A stretch of DNA of 64,000 nt, taken from assembly GCF_964355755.1 (NCBI RefSeq), contig NC_092676.1, positions 21,310,288-21,374,287 of the forward strand. Direction: 5' to 3'. Below, piece by piece: positions 1 to 12,444 of this stretch. The notes under the pieces are model-generated. The model was not told the DNA's origin, did not search any database, and saw only the letters and a list, made by a program, of their open reading frames with translations. Position numbers and translations under genes: made by a program. Source of the stretch: Antedon mediterranea (lineage: Eukaryota; Echinodermata; Crinoidea; Comatulida; Antedonidae). Every line of letters begins with the position of its first letter. Position 1 is the first letter of the stretch.

Positions 1-430
1 TAAATATATAAGTACAAAAAACAGAAATGTACTTCTTTAATGGTTGGTAGTGACAGTGGTTTTCAGTTAAGTTGTTGTTTAAGTGTTCAGTTAACAACAC
101 TAAATACTAATACAATTCAAATCGAATTAATGAAGTTTTCAAAAGGAAATTTCTATTTGAAAAACCAGTTAAAATTCAAGTTAAAAACAGATGAAATTAG
201 GTGGCTTAATTGGTTACTTGTAATATCTGGTTTACAAGGTGTCAAACTGATTTGAGATTGTGTTGATAATGCCAAAAACCGATTATTTGAATAATAATAT
301 TTAAAAAAATACAGTTTAAAGATGTTTAGAGTTTCAGAAATAACCATATTTTGTTCAAATCTGGTTTATTTCATATAATGTCTAGTAAGGTCCTGCCAAA
401 ATTATAGTAAAGTTAACATTTCTAACTTAC

Positions 431-3400
431 GTGAACAAGAGGTGCGGCTGTCCGCATCCAATGTGTTATGTGCCTCACATTGACAACGGAAACCATCTGG
501 AATAGCCAGGCATAAATCTGAACAACCACCATTATCGAAACTGCACATATTAGTACCTAATGACAAAAATTACACTTTTAAAATAAAGTATATAAATGTG
601 AATTTCATATACTGGCCAAGTTACCAGAATTTCTATCTTTGAATTTTAGAGAAACTTAATACTAATAAATAATCTAAATAGGTCAGTTGCAGTCACAACA
701 GGCTATCTGCCTAGTATTCAACTAATTTAATTGTAAGGGTGTTTAATGTAAGGCTCCTAGGGCCTCACATTTATGTACGAATCTTAGGCTCTGTCTACAC
801 TATCACACGCAAATGCGATGTGCCCAAATATGAACATGATGATGTCATATCACTACCATAAGCATATCACTACCATATTTGAGCATACCCCACTTTTTTT
901 TGTCAAACTAGTTTGATAGTGTAGACAGAGCTTTAGATGAAACTAGTCATGGGAATGTATTTATTTGGCCATTCCGTATTCAAAATACTATTTAGATTTA
1001 CTTTTTGTAGAATAGAGGTTCACTGCGCCAACTAACCTGTTTGAAGAGACTTATGGAAAACTTTGATGTCAATTACATCATCTTGATTTTGATGGATAGT
1101 CTCATGTTCTGCTCCATCTCTCTTGTTTGCTCGTTTTATAGTCATTGATGATGCATCGTCCCAGTAAATGAAGTCGTTGTACTGGGCGAGGCCGAATGGA
1201 CTTGATATATCACTCTGTGCAAGTATACGTTTCTTGCTTCCTAAAAATGACAAGTATGGATGAAATCATTGTAATCACTGAGGTATGTTTAAGTCGAAAG
1301 AGAAATTATCTCAACTCATCTTAACTGCAAGAAAAAACTAGTTGCACATAGCACTCTTAATGCAACTGAAAAAGAACTGAAAAAAAAACCTCCAGTGTGA
1401 AAGTTACTCATGTTGTTAATGTATATAATCTATTCGTGGTTACATCAATATTGTATGCGCGACACGATTCAAAGTTGAAAGAAAAACTAGTGCACACGAG
1501 CGCCTTTCGACATCACACTGATCGTGCCTGCCCACGCTGTATTGTGAGATAGTTAACAACTAAAAGGCTAGACAGCGCTCATCAACGTGTTTACATTGGC
1601 GCACCTGTTAATATTCACAAATGTGGAAATGTATGGTGAAATCTAACCAATTTCATCCAATTTTCATTAAGAAAATGATCTCTGATGCAATCTGTTTGAG
1701 GATCACATGACCGTTTAGAGGAATTAAACTGCGGTATGTTGTCTTTACCACAAACAACTGATTCAAGACATACCAAAAAAATGTTTGCTTGCTGTATTGA
1801 AATGAATCATTAGTGTAGGCCTATTGTTTTTAACCTTAATACGTACCATCCAAGTATGCTGAATAAATTTCCCTCTGATCTACATCGATCCAGAACAGTT
1901 TCCCATCCTGATAATCAATGGTAAGTCCAGTAATACGCCCTTCACTGTCTGCTATAATGGTTCTGATAGCCCCATCCATGTGTGCCCGAAATATAAGAGA
2001 CCTACTCCACTCACTCCAGTAAATGTAACTATAAAAATAACAGGTGAATATATTAGACTTAAAAAGACAAATTCCAAAATTTAAATACTTAGCAAACTAG
2101 AAACGGTAAGCAAAGCATAAGCATAATGTAGCAAAGAAAGTAGCAGATCATACATCATCTAAATCATAACCAATTACCTCGCGAGAGCATGGGCAAATAA
2201 TAGTTATATTATTAGCGTATTGACTGGATAAAAAGCTAAACTAACCCATTGACTGGATCAATGGTTAAGCTAGTCGGTCCTTCTACATATTCCCAGATTA
2301 ACAGGCGCCTTGATGAACCATCAAATCGAGCTACTTCGATGCAATTTTTGTCCGAGTCAGTCCAATATATATTTTTGGCTATCCAATCAACAGCGATGTC
2401 TTCTGGAAATCCAATTCCGTTTTTTATTATAACATCATATCCACTACCATCCATAAAGGCTGTCATGATTTGCTATTTAAAAAATTAATAATAATAATAT
2501 GTATTTTTATGTATACTTTTATTGGATAGTGTGCAGTTATGTGTATTCGCATATTATATTAAGCACATAGTTGAGTTACCGAGTTTAGTTTGTGAGCGTC
2601 TATATCGTTGCGTAGAACAGACTAAAAATGTACATTAACTAACCTTTGTCTTCTTACTAGTCCAAAATATCCTGTCATTTTCCAATTCAAAGTCAATAGC
2701 TGAAGCATGATCTGCCTCTGGAATGTTTATAGGTACATTACTTGAATTCGTTTCTAGACCCAACAGATGTAGTCCGGAGTTTTGATGCACAACCACAAGC
2801 ATAGGCAATGGTTCTATGCAAGTTTTCTTGTCAGCATGTAACTCTAATCCAGTAGGGCATTTGCAGACAACGCCTGAAGGTGTATACAGGCATAGGTTGC
2901 CACATCCACCATTGTTTTCACTACATGCATTTGTTCCTAAATATGAATACACATTTATTCATCATTAATACTGTATAAATAAGTGGAAACATAACTAAAT
3001 TAGGTTAGGGTAGATCTAGAAAGACGAAAGTAATGATTCAATGGATCATTATTGGATCATCATCAATACAATCCGTGCAGGTGCTAGTTAGGGTTAACAT
3101 CGTCCATATTCTGGTGTTGGAACAAGTCTTCCTGATTCTTGTGTTGCAACAAGTCTTTCGGATTGTGGTCTTTAAACAAGTTTTTCTGATTCTGGTTTTA
3201 GAACAAGTCTTCCTAATTCTGGTGTTGGAACAAGTCATTCTGTTTGTGGTCTTGAAACAATTTTCCTGATTCTGGTGTTGGAACAAGTCTTTTTGATTGT
3301 GGTCTTTAAACAAGTCTTTCTGATTCTGGTGTTGGAACAAGTCTTTCTAATTTTGGTGTTGGAACAAGTCTTCCTGATTCTGGTGTTGGAACAAGTCTTC

Positions 3401-6400
3401 ATGATTCTGGTGTTGTAACAAGTGTCTTTCTGATTCTGGTGTTGGAACAAGTCTTCCTGATTCTGGTGTTGGAACAAGTCTTCACGTCTGCTGTTGTAAC
3501 AATTGTCTTTCTGATTCTGGTGTTGGAAACATTCTTCCTGATTCTGGTGTTGGAACAAGTCTTTCTTATTTTGGTGTTGGAACAAGTCTTCCTGATTCTG
3601 ATTTTGGAACAAATCTTCCTGATACAATAAATATCGACAAGTTGACTCGACTTCATTCGCATTATGTGGTGTTATTGTAAAATTACATCTAAGCATATTA
3701 TGATAAAACACATTGTGAAAGTGGTCTCCAATTACCCTAGTTTAAATTACATGAGAGAAAAATAAAAACACACAAGAAGGAATTTAATTGTAATAGTGGT
3801 GTGGGTGTAATTTACTTTACTTTACAAATCCATTCGATTCAGTCAGTCATGGCTGATGGCTCGTGACTGCTGCTTGCAGTCTTCAATTAATATAAGTCAT
3901 CTGATAAATAAGTTAAACATAATTAAATAAAAAGAATTCATTACCCAATTTTTGGTTTACATCGATTGCTTTCAGACCCATCAATAATGGAAGTGAATCG
4001 ATTACTATTTCTCTGTCCGCTCCATTATTCTTATTCACACGTTCTATACTTCGTCGTTGCCAATCTGTCCAGTAAACATAATCCCCTGTAAAAAACATAC
4101 AGACATATTATAACATGTGAAGCCTACGTGCAATATCATCATATACCATTACATGAACATACATTTCAATATCAGTGAGATTCTGTTTTTGTTTTTCTAG
4201 TTATTTTGAGTGAGTACCAGAGTGGTTGTATTGAATTGAATGGTTAAAATAAAATCTATTGTCATTTTTTATTACTTGTGATTTTTAAATTTATGTTGAC
4301 TGACTAAAATCGTAATTGATTTCAATCAATTATAAAATAGATTTATATTTTACCAAGTAAGGTAATTCCAAAGATATGTGTTCCTCCTCCAAGATCGAGT
4401 AAAACCTCACGGTTACGCCCATCTACATCGGCGCACTCGATCATATCCGTCTTTGCATCTCCCCAACATATTCTTTGTTGTTCATAGTCAATTGCAATGC
4501 CATTTGGCCAACCAATCGATGTATCAATAAGAACTTCACGATCACTGCCATCCAATGCTGCACGTTCTATTCTTGCATTTTCACCCCAATCTGTCCAGTA
4601 CATATATCTAAGAAGCAGACGATATAGTCGTTTAGCAAGTTGATTTGATTGTATCAGTATGTTACTAAGCACAGTTGTTATAACTAAGATAGGCTTGAAG
4701 CATCTGACAATCTTCATTTGTCTCTAGACTTGATATCTTTAAACAACATATTTATTGACAGAATAAAAAAAAAGGTTAAGTAGTCCTAGAATAAATTGAA
4801 GACAAATTGAAATAAAGACTGAAGCTCAGTGACAGTGAATGGTGCTTCAATAATTGAAGGAGTGTTAGGTTAAAATCAACATGGAATTGTCAAAAGTATG
4901 TACAGTATTGTCTTTAAAATAGTGATAAAGATGACGAATATATGATGTTCAGTTTTATTGTTACTCTCAAGTTCCTTGTTTACATACCCATTTTTTGGAT
5001 CTATAGCAATACCTCTAGGTTCATTCAAGTTCTCATCAATCAATACACAACGTGATGACCCATTTAAACGCGATACCCCAATTGTATCACTTCCAGCCTC
5101 AGTCCAGTACAGGTTGCGTGCAACCCAATCCACAGCAATTCCATCCGCATTAAAAGGGTCATCTTGAACAATCACTTCACCATCTATAAAAATATATAAT
5201 CGGAGTAGTGCATACGATTGATTTCTTCCTTCTCCAAAAAGAGCACCTAATCCCGGACCATGATCAGTATCTACGGGACGATCCCATACTCCTATCAAAT
5301 AGTGTACCAAGTCCCTTACCATGCAAATATGCAATGTCTGTACACATGACCAACGATTTTACGTTACTTTAAGGAAAAGGCAATTAAGATACTTATCAAG
5401 CGTATACGAGACAGTTCTCAAATACATGCCTCACATTAATACTAGGCTCTCCCATTATCCGCACCGTCCTCTCTCTTTATTTAAAAAATATTTTTTGACA
5501 CCATACAAAAGCATGAAGCACGCCACAATACAGGAACGAAAGTGTAAGAAAATGCTTTCTAAATTAATAAAGATAAAGTAGGTTTGACCATCTAACAGCT
5601 ACACTTGTGGACTTGATAGAATATTTGTATTGAAGGCCTACTACTATTTTTTAGACTCGGCTAAATCAGTCCATATTTCAACTCATAAAATAAATTGTAT
5701 TTACTTCAATCATTAACATTATATTATTCAATACCTGAATCATCAAGCTTTGCTCTTCTGATGGACTTATATTTATATTCATCATCGGTCCAATACATAA
5801 CACCATCAACTGGATCATAGTCAACTGCAATCACATTCACTAACTCTTTATCTTCAATTACAACATCAATGAATTCTGGCGTGTCCAATGATATCTGCCG
5901 AATATCAACCCTTCTTGCTACTAGTAAAAACTCCTGAGGACCTATACAAAAGAAGAAAATGTTAATTGTTCAATCAGTCAGTCTAGTATTATCTATGATT
6001 GACTTTAGTAAGACAATTTGAGTTCAAATTATCCTATATTTTGGTACTTTTGAAAAATGATAAGACTTTAATACTTTGAAACGACTTTTAATCTTATTCT
6101 GAAATAACCGTCTTCTTAAAATATTTTGTTATTAAATTTCTCTTGACACTAGGATACTACAGATATTGTTTTACACTACATTACATTGCACACCTGAACA
6201 AAAACAAATTTTTTTAAGGATTTTTCATCGAGCCCTAATTCGATTCAGATCAAACGAGCAACTCTGTCAAGAAAATTATTTGTGTAATGAAGTAAATGTA
6301 ATGAAATTAATGAGAATATTGTAAAATATAACGGATTGCATTTCCATTTTGAAGAAGACAAATTTGTTTTATTTTTCAGAATTTTAATTACATTTTAATT

Positions 6401-9400
6401 AACATACCATCGGCACACGTGAGTTGATCTTCAAGAAGTAGTACACCAGTTGGACAGGCACAGGAATGGTGAAATTCATTTGGAGCCATTAAACACAGGT
6501 GTGAACAACCTCCATTGTTTACAGTACATGGATTAAAACCTGTCAAGAAGAACGTTTTTCTACCTATATTATTAATCATAGAAGGTGGAATAAAGGATGG
6601 ACATCTAATTATATTCACTTCATGTGTCTTGACACAAAATTATGTAACTCGACCTACTGATAATTTTTCGGTTTTTCTATAAGCTTCATAATTCCACACA
6701 TACAAAAAATATGACTCTACAGTTCTTTTTTACTTCTAACAATATTCCAACAATTCCAATTTGTTCCAATTCCAACAGCAACAGAGAAAATTTATTTACG
6801 GGCGGTTATAGGACTGGTTTGAACCCATGAACATGGGATTGGTAGGCGAGCAGTGCAAATATATTGATGTCTTGACAATTAAAATGATTTGTCATTAATT
6901 GTTATTGTTGTTTAAGTTTTAAACTTGTTAAAATTATGTGTTACGAGAAAATGTATCAGTTAAGAAAAAAATCTTCATTATTTATGAAGTCTGGTGTTTT
7001 TTTTTTCTTCTTAATTCTGTAAGATTATTTATATTTTATATTTTTCTTTTGAGGAGCCTAATCACTACAAGTTATGCTTCCATTTAGGCTCCTCCACTTT
7101 ATATATGTTTATTAGGAAAGTGAATAAAATATGAAATGAAATTGTTAATTTTTACTTGATGGTTGTCTTTCTGCAGAATAAACTCGTATATCCATCACTG
7201 AAGAAATATTGTCTTCTACCACAGTTCGCCTACTTCCATCATATTTATTACAGGAAATAATACCACTTTCTTTCCAGTCTGTCCAATATACTGTATCCGC
7301 AAAGACAGTCAATGCGTATGAATGGGGGATTGAATCAGCCCCCTCAATCACAGATAACCTATTCGATCCGTCAAAATCGCAGCTGTGAATGAAGGCCCTT
7401 TTGGCATCAGCAAAAAAGAGTCGTGACTCCTCATAGTCGATTGTTAAGCCATTTGGCCATTCGACATTGTCGTCTATAATTACAGATCGTCTGGTTCCGT
7501 CCATTCCGGCACGCTCGATTTTTGGCACTTCACCCCAATCTGTCCAATACATATACCTTAAGAAAACAACATTTAAAAAAATATCTAAACATCGGGCCAA
7601 TACAAGTACTAACAAATAGACAGTAAACCATCACACTTCAGAAGAGAAGACTATATTTGAAAGTTCCTGCAAACGATAAATGTGACCAGTGATAGATTTT
7701 GGCAAGCACAGGAAAGTGGAAGGCACCTGTGTTGGTGGGATGTGCAGACATCAACATACAAATTATGAACAGAACCGTAAGTCATAAGTTGCCCGATTGG
7801 TATAGGCTGGTATGTCGTTTATATGAATGTCGTGTATATTTTTTGTTAAAAGCAAACTTTGACTTTATTTCATATCTTGATAATATAAGGAATGAAAAAA
7901 AATATGTTGCCATTTTTTCAAAAGACATTTAAAGGACCAAATTCAAGATGGCCGCCAACATTCAAATAACCCTATTAAAAATCAGAATATCATCAATAAT
8001 ACAAATTATAAATGTGGAACAAGTCCGTTTTGATGGTATTACTGTACCCATTATACAATCCTAACTATGTAAAGCGATAATCTGTCGGCCATCTTGGATT
8101 TCAAAATGGCCGCCACTAAAAATTAAATTCTTTAAATAATTTTTTTTAAATATGTGTGCATAAATTGTTGTTTGTACACAATGTTCTAAAATTGTCACTT
8201 CTCACAGGATTGTAAATTGTAAATATAAGGCTAAAGTTGTCAATGTCCTCTATAACAGATATATAATACCCCACTATGACTATAAAATTAAATAATCGTT
8301 CAAAGTTGGAGTTGCAAAAGTATGGAACAAATTAACAATTTATATCAAATATTCAACAACAATTACGTCTAACTAGAGGGTTAGACATCTAGTTCGCTCG
8401 CTCCCCTCTAGGAAGTGTAAACTAAGGTTCTCGGAAGGATAATGACTCGGGTAAAAAGGTTTTAGAACGACGTTCTCCTTGTACGTTTTCTGTCGGTTAC
8501 CATTATTGAAAATGCTTGACATTCGAAAAACTAAACCTACTCTGTTTCACAGTGTCTTAGATGATTAATAACATTTTAAAGTATAGTGTTTATTGTTTTA
8601 TAGGGATGTGGGGAGGCAGAGTTCATTTGAGGGAGTTGCTTATTCGAGGGATTTTTTAGTCTTAATAATATCGTAACATTTATAATCAAATAAAATCCTC
8701 TAATAGATATGAAAAGTGGTAAAAAATTATAACAAATGCTTGGTAAATTATAGTTAACAGTGTAATGAATTCTATTATAAATAGTATATACAATATTGTG
8801 TGTATAATTAATGTGGATGGGCGTTTATTAGATAGTTGGGTAGGTGGGGGGAGGGGGTGTAGGCGATTATTATTCAAAGTGTTTTATTGGGGAGGCGTTT
8901 ATTCAAATAAATACCATCATAATACATTATTTAATTTAAACATCTTTTGAAACTAACTTCCGCGACAGTGTAGGCCGTTTCGGCCCAAGAAGGAAGATGT
9001 TTTAGACGGCTTGCAATATGGGCCCTAATGGGACACAGATAGCCTACAGTTATTCCTGCCAGCTTACTCAATAAAACTCGGCTATCGGGATTTTATTTTT
9101 TAACTACTGTACCTTCACACGCGTGGTTCAATCCGAAAATAAACAAAAAACTAAAATAGCTAATAGCCACTAACGACCAACTTTACTGAAACCAGGTAGT
9201 TGCAAGGTGAACCTGTGAACTCATCGTGAACCCGGAAATTACTTTGACCGCGTACAATTGAAATTGAGTTGAAAATCTACCGATGAATCAGAAATTTTGT
9301 TTTAAAACTCTTTATAATATATTCCTAAGATAGAAATATGGAACAATATCGTAATAGTGAAAACTGTTTTACATTTCGCGGTACACCTGAGATAGTTCAG

Positions 9401-12400
9401 GTAGGTATCCAAGGCAGAAATTTGTTCCAAAGTTTTTCCATTGTGCTCGCCTATGTCAGAATTAACCATAATTTATATATAGATTCTAAATTACAGATCT
9501 CATTTCTTTTCATGAAACTGAAACTTAACAGGAGACAGGACCACAATATAAAACAAGTGCATTTATACCTTATTGTGAAATCCTGTATAAATATGTTAAA
9601 TAATAAATGCGTTATTGCTATGTAATTCAATGTCTGAACCTTCAGAGCCATAGTCACCAGTATGGTTGGTAAGTTTCAACCTATCAACTTTTGGCAGAAG
9701 CTTGAAGGAAATACAGATAAAGCTCTGCCTATAAATAACCTTGTAAATGAATGAACTCCTACTTCTCATCTTCTACAATCTCAACCAATTTCATTAGATA
9801 TGTACCCCCTACAGACAGACCAGCATTATACACTGGTTTGATGAGTGCACATGGTTGTGGTATAAAAACCCATGTACTAGGGAAAGACAAGAATGCCTGG
9901 TGATGACTCTTACCCGAGATGAGTGGAGGTGGACAGAAATGACATCAAAAAGCAATTATTATGTCGACCCGGTGAACTATATGGCTTTTGGTTGGACATG
10001 TAGCATTGTGAAAATAGTGTTGAGGCAAGTGCTTTTGTTGAAACTGAACTTGTATTACCTATACAACTAGTGACACAAATCGGGACAAAAATATCTTAAA
10101 TGGAAAACATCTGTAAAGGACAAAAGAACACTAATTCTGCTTTCTCTCTACAACTTGCTTCTACAAATGCAGACGGAGAAAGAGATTCTAAGTTAAGTAT
10201 CATTTTGTTTGAAAGAGGCTGATCATAAAGATATTAACTTGAATACTGAGAGTCGACGAAATCTAAATGATGTTGTTAAACTATATCCCTATATACAGTA
10301 TGGTATGTATATGAGAGGACATGTATGTGTGAGACTTGCTGGATTTACATCAATTGATCAGGGTCATTGAGCGTGGTATCATTGGAATAACACAAATTAA
10401 TGATTTCATCAGAGCTGGCAAATTTTGTTTACATTTAAAGAGAGATGATATCCCGATTAATGAAGAATGCTGCAATTCGCACAAAGGTGTTTGTTGGCCA
10501 TGGCATGATGAAATTGGACAGAAAATGTTTGAGGCATTGGTAAAAGTCTTGTAGAAGGCAAACTGTCTATATGGGATCCTAAGAAAACGACGAATATTGG
10601 CAAAAAATATATATGACGGTGAATACAGGTGACAAACTTATCAAAGTAAAAGAAGACTCCTATAGAGATTATTTGCCGGTGAAATGAGGTATTTCAGTTA
10701 TTTTGCCAATTTGTTTCTGAACAAGGTCTGTGGAAGTTTGATGGATACAGCAGTAGAGAACGAAGGAAGGTCAACTTACTGTATCGCATCCAAGATTAGA
10801 AATATTTCATTGAAGGACTTTGGCAGAGTTAGTTGTCATTTAACTGAAGAAGTTTATGAGATGTTTTAATATGAAGAAGTGTACTGTCAGTACTGTAGAC
10901 CTCCTGATGGTCAACATTTTGTGTTAATCACCATGTTGTTGTCATAAGCATATCATTTTGTGTATTTCAATCTAATTTTATTTAACTTATACAAGTTTTA
11001 ATAAGAAATTTAACCCATTTAAAAAAAATTGCAGCCATTTTAAAATTCAAAATGGCCGCCATTTTGTGTTAATCACCAATGTTGTTGTCATAGGCCTATC
11101 ATTTTATGTGATTTCAATCAACGTCATAACTTGCACATGTTTTAATAAGAAATTTAATCCATTTTTTAAAAATGGCGGCCATTTTGAAATTCAAAATGTC
11201 AGAATACTAATGAATATAGGTTTATAATAATTCTTATATAGCAGAGAACCCATATGAACTTAAAATATTATTCATAATGGGTGTTACTTTGTCCAATATG
11301 GTACATTTATTGGATATTTTACATATTGGCGGCCATCTTGGATTTGACACCCTTAAGCTTTTTAAAAAAAATGGCAACATATTTTTTTCATTACTTTACA
11401 TCCTAAAGACACTAAATCAGCTGGAATTTTGCTTTTAACAAAAAAAATGACACGAAATTACATACTGGCCTACACTATATGGTTTTCCTTAATTAATGTA
11501 TTTTTAGTCTTTTCTTAAAACTCTATTCTTAAAATAGTATTATGTAATATGTTGTTATAATTGGAAGGTGGCTTAAAACAAAGGCTATGCCTTAATTTCT
11601 CTAAAATATAATACAAAATGGGTTTATTTACATTTCTTTGTTATATCATATCCTAAAAATAATTGTAGGCTTACGCGTGTGTACTAAACTAATTTTAGTT
11701 TTACCATTATAGAACCACGAACTATAAAATGCAATATATATTTTAAGACATTATATAAAAATGTTAAGAATAAAATCAAAGAGACCTACCCATTCACTGG
11801 ATCCAAAACAATCGCACGTGGTTTGTCAATATCATCCAAAATAAGAACCTTTTTTAAACTGCCATCAAAGTTAGCCACTTTAATTTGTCTACTTTCTCCA
11901 TCTGTCCAATAGATGTTACGGCCAATCCAGTCGGCTGCAAGGCCTTCGACGGTAGATGAAATGATGTCCTCACCACTATTGCCTTGTGATACATTTAACG
12001 ATGTTCTTGTTATTGTATTACGACTGTAATCAGCCCAGAAAAGATACTGTTCATCGTATATAAAATCGACTGCGGTGGCATCTTCAAGGTTGCTGATAAC
12101 AGACCGGCTATTATCACTCTCAACATCAAGAAGTCGGATATCTATGCGATTTGCATACAGCAAATATGTCTCAGCTACAAAAATAATGTTAGAGAAGTAG
12201 CTTAACTGGTTAAGCTTATTGTATGCAAGCCTATAACCACACCCCTACCTTCTAGATTCTAAGCTAATTGTTCACAGTTCATTTGTAAAGTAATAAGATT
12301 GGAACATTATTAGACAAGGCCTTAATTGTTGTTTACACCAAAGTCCGTTTAATTATTATCATTAAAAATGAAAATATTCCTACCTGTTGCAAACGATAGA

Positions 12401-12444
12401 AATACAGACAAATTTACCACGTTGAGTATTGTTAAGAAATACAT
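431..12444 (-). CDS. LRP5/6: Low-density lipoprotein receptor-related protein 5/6 (Wnt co-receptor), 5' part, 13 exons
   Basis: Coding exons in transcript order: 12444-12384, 12174-11790, 7556-7156, 6539-6408, 5941-5735, 5183-4988, 4607-4354, 4085-3945, 2936-2644, 2472-2246, 2028-1847, 1240-1037, 556-431. All junctions are GT-AG and keep frame. Exon 1 encodes a hydrophobic signal peptide ([20 protein letters not shown]). Then follow YWTD beta-propeller 1, an EGF repeat ([13 protein letters not shown]), propeller 2, EGF 2 ([13 protein letters not shown]), propeller 3 and EGF 3/4 ([13 protein letters not shown]). This alternation is the ectodomain plan of LRP5/6 (arrow), single-pass membrane co-receptors that bind Wnt and Dickkopf with Frizzled. 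Propellers 1 and 2 match vertebrate LRP6 closely (for example the exon starting [20 protein letters not shown]). About 936 codons are present; the remaining EGF, propeller 4, LDLa repeats, membrane segment and PPPSPxS tail must lie left of position 1. The last exon seen ends in phase 1 at a GTAAG donor. I cannot separate LRP5 from LRP6; invertebrates normally have one gene. Confidence 0.96.
787..932. repeat. 146-bp MITE, TTA-flanked
   Basis: A short element in an LRP5/6 intron. Its ends are inverted copies (GGCTCTGTCTACACTATCA on the left, the complement of AGCTCTGTCTACACTATCA on the right). TTA flanks it on both sides (784-786 and 933-935). A second, left-truncated copy lies at about 47,400-47,527. 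A TTA duplication with a GG-starting end fits a PIF/Harbinger-derived MITE; the assignment is inferred. Confidence 0.75.
3090..3625. repeat. 27-bp minisatellite in LRP5/6 intron
   Basis: About 20 degenerate copies of a unit reading GATTCTGGTGTTGGAACAAG plus TCTTCCT. Because 27 is a multiple of three, long open frames run through it on both strands. These ORFs are repeat artefacts and not exons: the array lies between the coding exons at 2644-2936 and 3945-4085. Confidence 0.9.
7795..11480. mobile_element. ~3.7-kb inverted-repeat DNA element in LRP5/6 intron 2
   Basis: The first ~180 bases (from about 7,800) and the last ~180 (to about 11,480) are diverged reverse complements. Shared landmarks in order are GGCTGGTATGT / GGCCAGTATGT, TTTTGTTAAAAGCAAA, AAATATGTTGCCATTTTTT and CAAGATGGCCGCC. 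Further copies of AAAATGGCCGCC occur inside both arms (8,100; 11,050; 11,170). The right arm also has a tandem duplication of about 145 bases (10,917-11,200). The interior holds broken plus-strand reading frames. No target duplication was pinned down, so the exact ends are approximate. Confidence 0.6.
9338..10869 (+). pseudogene. Decayed coding remnant inside the 7.8-11.5 kb element
   Basis: Several short plus-strand frames between the inverted arms look like fragments of one old gene rather than random ORFs. Pieces include [19 protein letters not shown] around 9,845-9,900, a frame at 10,336-10,554 ending [10 protein letters not shown], and a continuation in another frame ([18 protein letters not shown]) across 10,540-10,600. 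Frameshifts and stops break it everywhere. The [11 protein letters not shown] stretch faintly recalls the N-terminal half of transposon-borne nuclease-like proteins such as the one at 24-27 kb, but I cannot assign a family. Confidence 0.35.

Noticed and set aside
3235-3711. 158-aa minus-strand ORF in LRP5/6 intron
   Set aside because: Produced by the 27-bp minisatellite; the true LRP5/6 exons splice around it with correct phase.
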